Part shown: positions 7,546 through 14,148 of the stretch, in pieces
Layout of the letters: each line of letters opens with the position of its first letter
Position numbering within the stretch: position 1 is the stretch's first letter
Origin: Deltaproteobacteria bacterium
GTDB lineage: Bacteria; Desulfobacterota; Dissulfuribacteria; Dissulfuribacterales; JALVPX01
Assembly (NCBI GenBank): GCA_027031565.1
Contig: JALVPX010000079.1
Location: 1-17,278 of the forward strand
Direction of reading: 5' to 3'
Length of the DNA stretch: 17,278 bases
Notes under the pieces: model-generated
Told to the model about the DNA's origin: nothing
Seen by the model: the letters and a program-made list of their open reading frames with translations, nothing else
The model's database searches: none
Made by a program: the position numbers and the translations under genes

Positions 7546-7812
7546 ATGAAACTCTATATTGGAAATCTGGCGTTCCACACCACTGAAAGCGAAGTGCGTG
7601 CCATGCTGGAAGAATTTGGTGAACTGGAATCCTTTGACTGGATAACCGACCGCTACACTGGCAAACCCCGTGGATTCTGCTTTGCAGAGATGAATAACAG
7701 CGATGCCGACAGCGCGATAAAGGCCTTAAACGGTAAAGAATTTGGGGGAAGGGCTTTAAAAATAAACGAGGCAAGGTCCAAAAAATCCAGCAGAAGACGC
7801 CGTTCCTGGTAA
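7546..7812 (+). CDS. RRM-domain RNA-binding protein
   Basis: An 88-residue protein with one RNA-recognition motif: RNP2 is LYIGNL (residues 3-8) and RNP1 is KPRGFCFAEM. A short basic tail (RSKKSSRRRRSW) follows. It matches the small single-RRM proteins known in cyanobacteria and deltaproteobacteria, thought to bind RNA and sometimes induced by cold. AAGGAG precedes the ATG at about 7 nt. No promoter was found between it and csp, so expression probably depends on read-through of the terminator at 7495-7530. Pairing of two RNA-binding proteins suggests a cold or RNA-structure response. The family call is secure, the role inferred. Confidence 0.94.
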   Translation: MKLYIGNLAFHTTESEVRAMLEEFGELESFDWITDRYTGKPRGFCFAEMNNSDADSAIKALNGKEFGGRALKINEARSKKSSRRRRSW

Positions 7813-7845
7813 ATTTTTTCAGTTCACAACAACATCAAGACGGTC

Positions 7846-7872
7846 CAGGCCCTGATATTTCTGAAGGGCCTG
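7846..7872. terminator. Hairpin between two convergent genes, no U-tract
   Basis: Perfect 8-bp stem CAGGCCCT / AGGGCCTG with an 11-nt loop, lying between the RRM stop and the protease stop (its last base is next to the TGA at 7874-7876). Neither strand has a T-run after the stem, so it is not a canonical terminator; it may protect mRNA 3' ends. Confidence 0.35.
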
Positions 7873-7873
7873 A

Positions 7874-9211
7874 TCATCTCTGCTGACGCCTAAGGTAGCC
7901 CCATTGCACCAGCCTTGAATAGGCATATCGGGCCCGCTGGCCCCTTCTAACCCTTTGCAGATAATTGTAGTAGGCCCTTGCTGCCTCATCCCGCTTTCCC
8001 ATATGTTCCAGGGCAAATCCCTTGTAAAACGTTACGTTCGGATTACCTGGCAGAAGCCTGTCATATTTATCAAGATCTTGGTAGGCCTCTTCGAATCTTT
8101 TTAACTTCAGTCCGGCAACCCCTTTTATCAAATAACTCTGGGGTTCCTCAGGATACACCCGGTTTGCTTCCCTGGCATATACATATCCCTCCCTTACATG
8201 ATCCTGAACGAGCTGGCACTTTGCCATCATGAGAAGGCCGGCATAGTCATCGGGAGCAAGCTTCAAGCCCTTTTTAAACAGGGTTTCGGCCTCCTTTACC
8301 TTTTTGTGCATCAATCTGGTATGGGCCTGCTGAAACAGCTTGATGGGCCTTTTTTTTGCCCGCAGAGGCGCCATATTGTCCATAAAACGCTCCCTGTACA
8401 ATGGAAGGGAGGACATGGCATTCGCATATTTGGTTCCAGCCCTCTGAACTGCTGTATCATATCTTTCCTGGCTCATGGGATGGGTGGCAAACAGCAACTG
8501 GGCAGGGCCGATGTTGTGCCTTGACTGGCGGAGAAGCAATTCCATGAGCTCGATCATACCCTTTGGATTGTAGCCGGCCCTCACCATGTATTCCATGCCC
8601 AGGGCATCAGCCTCCCGCTCGTTGTCGCGGCTGTACTTGGCCAGCAGGGCTCCGGCCCCGAGCATGCCAAGCTGCTGCGTCAAATCACCATATCCATAGG
8701 CAGAGGCAACAATCGAAGCGCCGCCTACGAACAACTGGGCCAGCATGCCCTTGGACATCTGTTCTGCAGTGTGCCTTGCATTCACATGGCCTATTTCATG
8801 GCCCAACAGCGCTGCCAGGGCCGCCTCTGTCTCCAGCTCTATCAGAATTCCGCGCGTGGCAGCTATACTGCCGCCGGGAAAGGCATAGGCATTTATATAT
8901 ACGGCATTTACCCCACGGAACGAGTAAGGCATGTGAGGCCGGTGGCTTTTTGACGCCAGGCCAAGGCCCACGCCATTTATGTAGTTGTTCAAGTGCTGTT
9001 TCTGCAGCGGGCCATAATCTTCGGAAAATTGAAAGGGCGCACGCTCCCTGTCTATGGCAATTTCCTGCTCCTCGGAAACAAGCATCAGCTGACGCTGGCC
9101 TGTAACAGGATTGGTGGCGCAACCCGTTGCAGTACCCAGCGCGGCCATGGTACTTATTTGCAGAAATCTTCTTCGATCCATGGTCAACGATCTCTTTTTG
9201 TCAGTTTTCAT
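7874..9211 (-). CDS. BepA-like M48 zinc metalloprotease with TPR-like C-terminus
   Basis: Up to 445 residues. The N-terminus has a twin-arginine-like RRRFLQIS followed by a hydrophobic stretch and ATGC, a weak lipobox with Cys31. The M48 core shows HEIGH (H138, E139, H142) and ERE-A-D (E198, D202); H244 in THPMSQER matches the regulatory histidine loop of E. coli BepA. Residues from about 290 to the end form helical TPR-like repeats. BepA degrades or assists stalled outer-membrane proteins, and a periplasmic or outer-membrane quality-control role is inferred. The start is uncertain: ATG 9211 or ATG 9181, the latter putting the RRR motif directly at the N-terminus. A porin and other envelope proteins lie further along the window. 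Confidence 0.9.
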   Translation of the reverse strand: MKTDKKRSLTMDRRRFLQISTMAALGTATGCATNPVTGQRQLMLVSEEQEIAIDRERAPFQFSEDYGPLQKQHLNNYINGVGLGLASKSHRPHMPYSFRGVNAVYINAYAFPGGSIAATRGILIELETEAALAALLGHEIGHVNARHTAEQMSKGMLAQLFVGGASIVASAYGYGDLTQQLGMLGAGALLAKYSRDNEREADALGMEYMVRAGYNPKGMIELMELLLRQSRHNIGPAQLLFATHPMSQERYDTAVQRAGTKYANAMSSLPLYRERFMDNMAPLRAKKRPIKLFQQAHTRLMHKKVKEAETLFKKGLKLAPDDYAGLLMMAKCQLVQDHVREGYVYAREANRVYPEEPQSYLIKGVAGLKLKRFEEAYQDLDKYDRLLPGNPNVTFYKGFALEHMGKRDEAARAYYNYLQRVRRGQRARYAYSRLVQWGYLRRQQR

Positions 9212-9289
9212 TTTATTACCCCGCTTCCATCCACGTTTGAACTCTATATATCAGATTGAACGGAAATAGACATCCAAATCACAACACAA

Positions 9290-9334
9290 AAAGTGCAAAA
9301 CAAATCTTTCAGTGCAAGATAAATTTTGCACTTT
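9290..9334. promoter_or_regulatory. Dyad repeats upstream of the sigma-54 promoter, candidate activator sites
   Basis: Three copies of AGTGCAA are visible, two forward (within 9290-9300 and at 9311-9317) and one inverted (9326-9332). AGTGCAA-N8-TTGCACT forms a 22-bp dyad, and the outer AAAGTGCAAAA / TTTTGCACTTT arms match over 11 bp. They lie about 100-145 bp before the -24 element, the usual distance for enhancer-binding-protein sites. Confidence 0.5.
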
Positions 9335-9433
9335 CCCACGTTGAAAAACCAATTTTTCAGCAAACACACTTAAGTTTTTTTCCAATCTACTGATTTTAAA
9401 GCACTTATTCATCCACGCCCAACACTGGGCCAT

Positions 9434-9449
9434 TGGCACTGCTATTGCT
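9434..9449 (+). promoter_or_regulatory. Sigma-54 (RpoN) -24/-12 promoter
   Basis: TGGCAC-TGCTA-TTGCT, with the required GG and GC separated by exactly 10 nt and matching the YTGGCAC-N5-TTGCW consensus. Transcription would start near 9460, about 50 nt ahead of the first gene of the YeiH cluster. Confidence 0.8.
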
Positions 9450-9512
9450 CAATAATTATGAAATCACTTTTGAATTTATCCTAAACCAACAAATTGAAAG
9501 GAGGAGTAAAAA

Positions 9513-9707
9513 ATGGCTGAAAACAAAGAAAACCCTCAAGTCGAGACTGGAGCACTGACCGGCGGACAGGTCGAAACCCATGACGTATTGGCAGGATCAG
9601 AGGAGTGGGCCCCCATTGAGACCAAACTGGTTCTGGGTTCGCTAATAGCTGCTGCCATAGCACTTATCGTGGGGCTTTTGATAGTACCCACGTCTGTTCT
9701 CCACTAG
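9513..9707 (+). CDS. Small single-span membrane protein, first gene of the YeiH cluster
   Basis: A 64-residue protein with a hydrophilic N-terminal half (about residues 1-38) and one membrane segment (LVLGSLIAAAIALIVGLLIV, about 40-59). There is no cleavable signal peptide, so the N-terminus probably remains cytoplasmic. AAAGGAGG precedes the ATG. It is the first gene after the sigma-54 promoter. It resembles no family I can name. Its position suggests an accessory or regulatory subunit of the downstream transporter. Confidence 0.75.
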   Translation: MAENKENPQVETGALTGGQVETHDVLAGSEEWAPIETKLVLGSLIAAAIALIVGLLIVPTSVLH

Positions 9708-9721
9708 GGGAAACCTTGATC

Positions 9722-9991
9722 ATGTTCAGGAAAAAAAACGTCTTGAAAATAGACGCAACCATAACCCATGACGGCAAGAACTGGATTGCATTCAATAATT
9801 CGTTCACGGCAGCAGGCAGCTCGTTGGAAGAGCTAGATGTTGCGATCAAGAACACACTGAAAGAAAAAGGCCTGCTGCCTTCAAAAAAGACAGTGCACGT
9901 CTTTATGACCTGCGATAACGAAATAATACCAGGTTGGATGAGGCCGTTTCACAACCATTATTTTAATCGCATACTTGAGATCGACAATTGA
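9722..9991 (+). CDS. Small conserved-looking protein between membrane protein and YeiH (DUF5395-like?)
   Basis: An 89-residue soluble protein. The core IDATITHDGKNWIAFNNSFT followed by a helix (SSLEELDVAIKNTLKEKG) has the layout of a small alpha/beta domain similar in outline to HicB-like folds. It may belong to DUF5395, a guess from memory. A TTG at 9716 could also serve as start, but ATG 9722 has better spacing from AGGGGA. One cysteine (MTCDNE) is present. It starts 14 bp after the previous stop and ends 18 bp before the YeiH gene. Function unknown. Confidence 0.75.
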   Translation: MFRKKNVLKIDATITHDGKNWIAFNNSFTAAGSSLEELDVAIKNTLKEKGLLPSKKTVHVFMTCDNEIIPGWMRPFHNHYFNRILEIDN

Positions 9992-10009
9992 TATAGGGAG
10001 GAGAAAACC

Positions 10010-11659
10010 GTGGCTAAAACACACAGAGCCTGGTACTCAGGCATGCTTAGTACAGAGGACTGGTGGGCGGTATGGCTCGGCCTAACATTTTTTGGGCTGG
10101 GATTGCTTACCCTGGCCGGGATAGATCTGGTCGGCTGGATTGCCTACCCCAAAAAATGGGTGATGAACCTGCCTGACGGGGCGATACCAAAGAAAATCGT
10201 ACCTGTTGGCAAGGCATTTTATGCATTGGGTGGCAAATATAGCCTTACATCCAAGGCCTTTTATAAGAGCCTTGGACCAATAGGCAGCATATTGGTTACT
10301 TATGTGGTATTTACCATCGCCACTACAATTGGGGCGTACTTCCAGAAGTGGGACGTCAAACGCTATTTTATTGGCTGGACTTTCATATTTTTCGCCACCT
10401 ACCTTGTATGGTTTATAGGTCATCATGCATTTTTTTCAGCATCAGTTGTTGACCTTAAAAAGAGCCACTTCCCAGAGATGTTTACATTGTCACTTGGAGG
10501 AGGCGCTTCCTTCATATTGGCCCTCTTGGTAGGACTCATCATAGGAAATTTTTTCAAACCGCTGGCCAGATATTTGAGCGAAGCAGCCAAGCCGGAATGG
10601 TTCATTAAAACTGCTATCGTTTTTCTGGGCGTCAAGGTGGGCTATCTTCCAATCAAGGCTGCTGCATCATCACAAAAACTTGGACACGTTCTGGCTGATC
10701 TCACTATAGACCTGTTTATCGCTGGTGCAGCTGCCACGATAGTAGCTTATCTGATCTTCTGGCCTGGAGTTTATACTATATCAAGAAAACTCTTTAATCT
10801 CCCAAGAAAAACTGCGGCAGTGCTTGCTTCGGCCATTTCAATCTGTGGTGTTTCCGCAGCTGTGGCTACAGGAGGGGCAGTGAGAGCAAAGCCCATAGTT
10901 TCCATTATGGTATCTGCCCTCGTTGTTGTTTATGCAGTTATAGAGCTGGTCATACTGCCAGGAGTATTCACACACCTATGGCCTGGACCATCAGATCCGA
11001 TGGTGGCTGGATCTGCCATGGGTATGGCTGTTAAAACAGACGGTGCTGATGCAGCGGCAGGTGAGTTGCTTGACGAGTTCATGCGGGCTGAAGTGGAAAG
11101 AAACTCCAATGGCGCAGTTGTTTGGCCTGAAGGTGTCATAACTGTTAGTGCAGTCATGACCAAAATATGGATTGATATGTTTATTGGCCTGTGGGCGTTT
11201 ATCCTTGCACTGGTTTGGGTTTATAAAATCGAGGCAAGGGAGGGTGAACGAGTGCCATTCTCAGAGGTCTGGTTTAGATTCCCCAAGTTTGTTATTGGCT
11301 ATTTCATAGCCTGGTTTGTCTATCTTGGCATATTCTTTGGTCCAGGCCAGGGCGGCGCTGCTGAAGGGATGGCAATACTCAAGGCTGCAAAGGCTGGGGC
11401 TGTTCCTGTGGAAAAAGGGATGCGGAAGCTCTTTTTCATGCTCACATTCATGAGCCTTGGCATAATCACAGACTTCAAACAGCTGCACGAAGCCAAATTC
11501 GGCAAGATGGTCTGGGTCTATTTCATAGCTCTTTTCCTCTTTATAATACCTGTGGCAGTGATAATAGCCTATCTGTTCCACCACGGAATGCAGCTGCCCA
11601 ATGTAGCAGGTACTGCACTTTCGTATTTAATGATTACATTACAGACAACATTCAGTTAA
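10010..11659 (+). CDS. YeiH-family putative sulfate exporter (long form)
   Basis: A 549-residue polytopic membrane protein with at least ten hydrophobic segments. The core (WFIKTAIVFLGVKVGYLP, ASAISICGVSAAVATGGA, and the C-terminal FFMLTFMSLGIITDFKQL) matches the YeiH/Cons_hypoth698 family, annotated as putative sulfate exporters though direct transport data are sparse. It is about 200 residues longer than E. coli YeiH because of an N-terminal extension with extra membrane segments (residues 1 to about 150) and an inserted polar stretch (about 340-375). It starts with GTG, supported by GGGAGGAG 6 nt upstream. The gene belongs to the sigma-54-driven cluster. Export of sulfate, sulfite or an organic sulfonate is possible; the substrate is not shown. 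Confidence 0.9.
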   Translation: MAKTHRAWYSGMLSTEDWWAVWLGLTFFGLGLLTLAGIDLVGWIAYPKKWVMNLPDGAIPKKIVPVGKAFYALGGKYSLTSKAFYKSLGPIGSILVTYVVFTIATTIGAYFQKWDVKRYFIGWTFIFFATYLVWFIGHHAFFSASVVDLKKSHFPEMFTLSLGGGASFILALLVGLIIGNFFKPLARYLSEAAKPEWFIKTAIVFLGVKVGYLPIKAAASSQKLGHVLADLTIDLFIAGAAATIVAYLIFWPGVYTISRKLFNLPRKTAAVLASAISICGVSAAVATGGAVRAKPIVSIMVSALVVVYAVIELVILPGVFTHLWPGPSDPMVAGSAMGMAVKTDGADAAAGELLDEFMRAEVERNSNGAVVWPEGVITVSAVMTKIWIDMFIGLWAFILALVWVYKIEAREGERVPFSEVWFRFPKFVIGYFIAWFVYLGIFFGPGQGGAAEGMAILKAAKAGAVPVEKGMRKLFFMLTFMSLGIITDFKQLHEAKFGKMVWVYFIALFLFIIPVAVIIAYLFHHGMQLPNVAGTALSYLMITLQTTFS

Positions 11660-11669
11660 TTGCATTGAA

Positions 11670-11697
11670 GCGGCTGCCTGTTTTGCCAGGCAGCCGC
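11670..11697 (+). promoter_or_regulatory. Strong intercistronic hairpin after the YeiH gene
   Basis: Perfect 11-bp stem GCGGCTGCCTG / CAGGCAGCCGC with a 6-nt loop, 10 nt after the stop. It lacks a following T-run, so it is more likely an mRNA-stabilising or processing hairpin than a full terminator. Confidence 0.6.
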
Positions 11698-11720
11698 AGA
11701 TCACAAAGGAGGAGAGAAAG

Positions 11721-11900
11721 ATGGCAGAAGAAAAAAAGCCAGAAATTACAGAATCCACTGCTACACAATTTGTTCTAGTAAAAGATAAATCGGGTAAAGA
11801 ATTTGTGTGCCCGATTAATGCATTGAAAGATGCTTCAAAATTGAGTGAAGAAGAGAGAAAAAAGTGCATTGAGAATGTAGAGGGTGCCATAGAGGGTTAA
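11721..11900 (+). CDS. 59-residue two-cysteine soluble protein
   Basis: ATG at 11721, preceded by AAAGGAGGAG, one of the best ribosome-binding sites in the window. The product begins MAEEKKPEITESTATQF and continues with VLVKDKSGKEFVCPINALKD and a charged helix (LSEEERKKCIENVEGAIEG). Two cysteines (residues 30 and 49) could form a disulfide or take part in sulfur or metal chemistry. No signal peptide or membrane segment is present. Coding is supported by the ribosome-binding site, a small-domain-like sequence and the operon position after YeiH. I do not know the family name. Confidence 0.8.
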   Translation: MAEEKKPEITESTATQFVLVKDKSGKEFVCPINALKDASKLSEEERKKCIENVEGAIEG

Positions 11901-11926
11901 CGCAAGGCCTGTGGACCTCTACGCAG

Positions 11927-11981
11927 GGCTGCCTCTTTTGGAACTTGTATTTTTAACTCAGATAACCAGAAGAAGGCAGCC
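11927..11981. repeat. Inverted GGCTGCCT / AGGCAGCC arms after the 59-residue gene
   Basis: Arms at 11927-11934 and 11974-11981 repeat the same 8-mer as the hairpin at 11670-11697. They could pair with each other (39-nt loop) or with that upstream hairpin. Confidence 0.45.
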
Positions 11982-12010
11982 TAATTGAAAAAGGAACAAG
12001 GTTCTTTGAA

Positions 12011-12385
12011 GTGACAGGCGATTTGTTTACTGCACTAATATATTTTGTGGCAGGTTTTGCATCAATCTACCTGTTTTTAGATAGAAGAAAACGGGTTGCA
12101 AGCATGAATAGAAGCCTCCTTCCTCAACTTGACCAGGAAGAGTTTGATCAGCTCAAATACCTATTTAAAAGTGCTACTGAGAGGATATTGTATTTGGCTA
12201 TTCCATTGATCATGCTTGGCGTTACAAACCTGAGAAACAGTGCCAGGGAGGCCAAACTTTTTTTCCTGATACTCCTGGTGCTGCTTTTCCTTTACAATAT
12301 TCCACCCAGGAACAAGATCATGCATTTTTTTGAACAAAAGGGCATCAATTACAAGGAGTTGAAAAAACAAGGCATTAAATTTTAA
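12011..12385 (+). CDS. Small three-span membrane protein of unknown function
   Basis: A 124-residue protein starting with GTG; an AAGG lies about 9 nt upstream, so the ribosome-binding site is weak. Hydrophobic segments are visible at about residues 5-23, 59-76 and 83-98, with a polar loop after the first (DRRKRVASMNRSLLPQLDQEE) and a basic tail. No family was recognised. It lies 110 bp after the 59-residue gene and may be the last gene of the sigma-54 cluster or an independent gene. Its stop is 13 bp from the convergent downstream gene's stop. Confidence 0.7.
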   Translation: MTGDLFTALIYFVAGFASIYLFLDRRKRVASMNRSLLPQLDQEEFDQLKYLFKSATERILYLAIPLIMLGVTNLRNSAREAKLFFLILLVLLFLYNIPPRNKIMHFFEQKGINYKELKKQGIKF

Positions 12386-12398
12386 GAGGTATTGAACT

Positions 12399-14060
12399 TT
12401 ATATCACGTGTGCCAGCACTTCATCCAAAGGATACGCAAAGATGTGTGTCTTTCCTTTTTTCCTGAACACATCTCCTTCCACGACGGTGCAATATAGCTT
12501 TCCGTCATAAATAAAAACCGATTGGACAGGCCCGCCGAAATGGTAAGGCAGCGAAGGAAAGAGAAATCGAACCTTGGTGTAGTACAACATGCGGACATCT
12601 CCTTCCTCAGGTGCTCCTCCAACGGTTCCCCACATGTCACTGCTGTTGACAGGAACTGCCACTGCCTGCCTCTCCTTGCCTTTTATCAAGGCTGAAGCCG
12701 GCCAGACAGGCTTGTTGTCAGGAACAGGCAGCTCTGGATCATCAGGATTGTCAAACTGCACTACCTGAATGGAGCCATCCATTTGGATAGAGGACTCCCA
12801 GATCTGTTTGCCGTCTTCAAAAAGGCATAGACGTCCCTTACGGGTGTAATAGCCTATCTCAGGCTTTTTATTGCCATTCAAATCTGAATAAAAGGCCCCA
12901 AACATCTTGAAATCATCTGGGACCTTGACCTTCTTTCTGTTGACGAGCTTGCCATTTGAAATATCAAACCTGTAAACTCCAGCCCCCCAAAAGGTTTCTT
13001 CATCCCAGTTTTGGGCCAGCAGGGTCTCATAAGTTGTGTCAAAATTTTTGTCAAAAAAACCTAGAATAAAATCGACATCCTTTACGAGGGTTGCGAAACC
13101 TTCCCGTGTCAGTTTCAGGATCCTGGATTTCATCCCTTCTCTTTTGTCAAAGATATTGAAGGCGATAAGCCCTTCCGGACCCACAGATATGTTGAGAGGC
13201 TGCCCAAACCCTTTGTAATTATATGTATAGACCCTTGTGCTGTTTAAAGACCTGGCATAAACCGTGTCCGATGCAAGATAGACTAGAAATGGTCCTTCCT
13301 CGTTTTCTACTAACCCCATACTGACCGCCATCTGATCGTATGTATCCACCCTGTAATCAGTTTGCCTTTTTGCTTCTTTGCTAGATATGGACCGATCAAA
13401 CGGTGATATCTCAGCCTTTTCGGTCAGCGCACTCGGTATTCCATAGAGCCCTGATATTTCCCTTCCGCTCCAGGCAGTGAGCCTGCCCCTATGTGCCACC
13501 ATCACTACTGCGTCTTCCTCAGGTTGCGCCTCAGATTCTTCTGTAACTTGCTGATACCAAGTCCAATCCAAATGGGGCAAATTTGATCTCACCCATTCAT
13601 ACAGAGGACGATAACGTCCATCCAAATCATAAAAAAAGGCTGATATACCTTTGTATCTCTTTGCGCTCAAGCCATTTCTAATTTTGCATCCGGGTACTAG
13701 ACATCTGATCCGAAGCCTGGAAAAGCCTTCTTCCACTTGCGTCACTATGCCATAGGCCAGGGCATCTGCCGTCTTGCCAAGAAGCTTGCCGGTAACCGGA
13801 TCCTTGAGTGACTCACCTTTGCCATAAACAACCCACAAATCCCCTTTGCGGATTCCTTGGGCATCACCTTTGTTCAAGAAATATGCTCCCGCCTTGTCCA
13901 CGACGATCTTTGCGTCAATAACTGCCAGATCCTCTTCCAGCTGCTCGATTTCCTTAAGGCCCTTGGACGAGGCTGCAAAGGCACGGCCTTCCAACAAAGG
14001 TATCAAAAACAAAAGAAACAGTGCTATAAAGACAGGGCGGTGTAAGAGAATAAAATCCAA
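12399..14060 (-). CDS. Exported FG-GAP/VCBS-like protein with FlgT-like N-terminal domain
   Basis: A 553-residue secreted protein. A signal peptide is clear (FIALFLLFLIPLLEGRAFA). The next part, AYFLNKGDAQGIRKGDLWVV and KDPVTGKLLGK, resembles the C-terminal SH3-like domain of FlgT-type proteins. The rest looks like an integrin-type beta-propeller: FYSDLNGNKKPEIGYYT and YDLDGRYRPLYEW are FG-GAP/VCBS-like calcium-loop motifs. The start is chosen as TTG 14060, because GGAGGA lies 6 nt upstream, whereas a GTG at 14066 directly abuts that site. It lies downstream of the porin gene but beyond its terminator. Function unknown; an envelope or surface role is inferred. Confidence 0.72.
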   Translation of the reverse strand: MDFILLHRPVFIALFLLFLIPLLEGRAFAASSKGLKEIEQLEEDLAVIDAKIVVDKAGAYFLNKGDAQGIRKGDLWVVYGKGESLKDPVTGKLLGKTADALAYGIVTQVEEGFSRLRIRCLVPGCKIRNGLSAKRYKGISAFFYDLDGRYRPLYEWVRSNLPHLDWTWYQQVTEESEAQPEEDAVVMVAHRGRLTAWSGREISGLYGIPSALTEKAEISPFDRSISSKEAKRQTDYRVDTYDQMAVSMGLVENEEGPFLVYLASDTVYARSLNSTRVYTYNYKGFGQPLNISVGPEGLIAFNIFDKREGMKSRILKLTREGFATLVKDVDFILGFFDKNFDTTYETLLAQNWDEETFWGAGVYRFDISNGKLVNRKKVKVPDDFKMFGAFYSDLNGNKKPEIGYYTRKGRLCLFEDGKQIWESSIQMDGSIQVVQFDNPDDPELPVPDNKPVWPASALIKGKERQAVAVPVNSSDMWGTVGGAPEEGDVRMLYYTKVRFLFPSLPYHFGGPVQSVFIYDGKLYCTVVEGDVFRKKGKTHIFAYPLDEVLAHVI

Positions 14061-14072
14061 TGCCACTCCTCC

Positions 14073-14114
14073 GCTAAAAAATAAAAAGGCTGACCAAGTG
14101 TCACCTGGTCAGCC
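14073..14114 (-). terminator. Rho-independent terminator of the porin gene
   Basis: On the minus strand a perfect 9-bp stem (GGCTGACCA / TGGTCAGCC) with a 9-nt loop is followed by TTTTTATTTTTT, about 35 nt after the porin stop. Confidence 0.9.
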
Positions 14115-14148
14115 CAATATTACCTTACTATATGGCTTGGAGCCAGTA

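Noticed and set aside
8563..9105. 180-codon plus-strand ORF opposite the M48 protease
   Set aside because: The sequence is Cys/Arg/Pro-rich and has no domain sense, while the opposite strand carries clear protease motifs.
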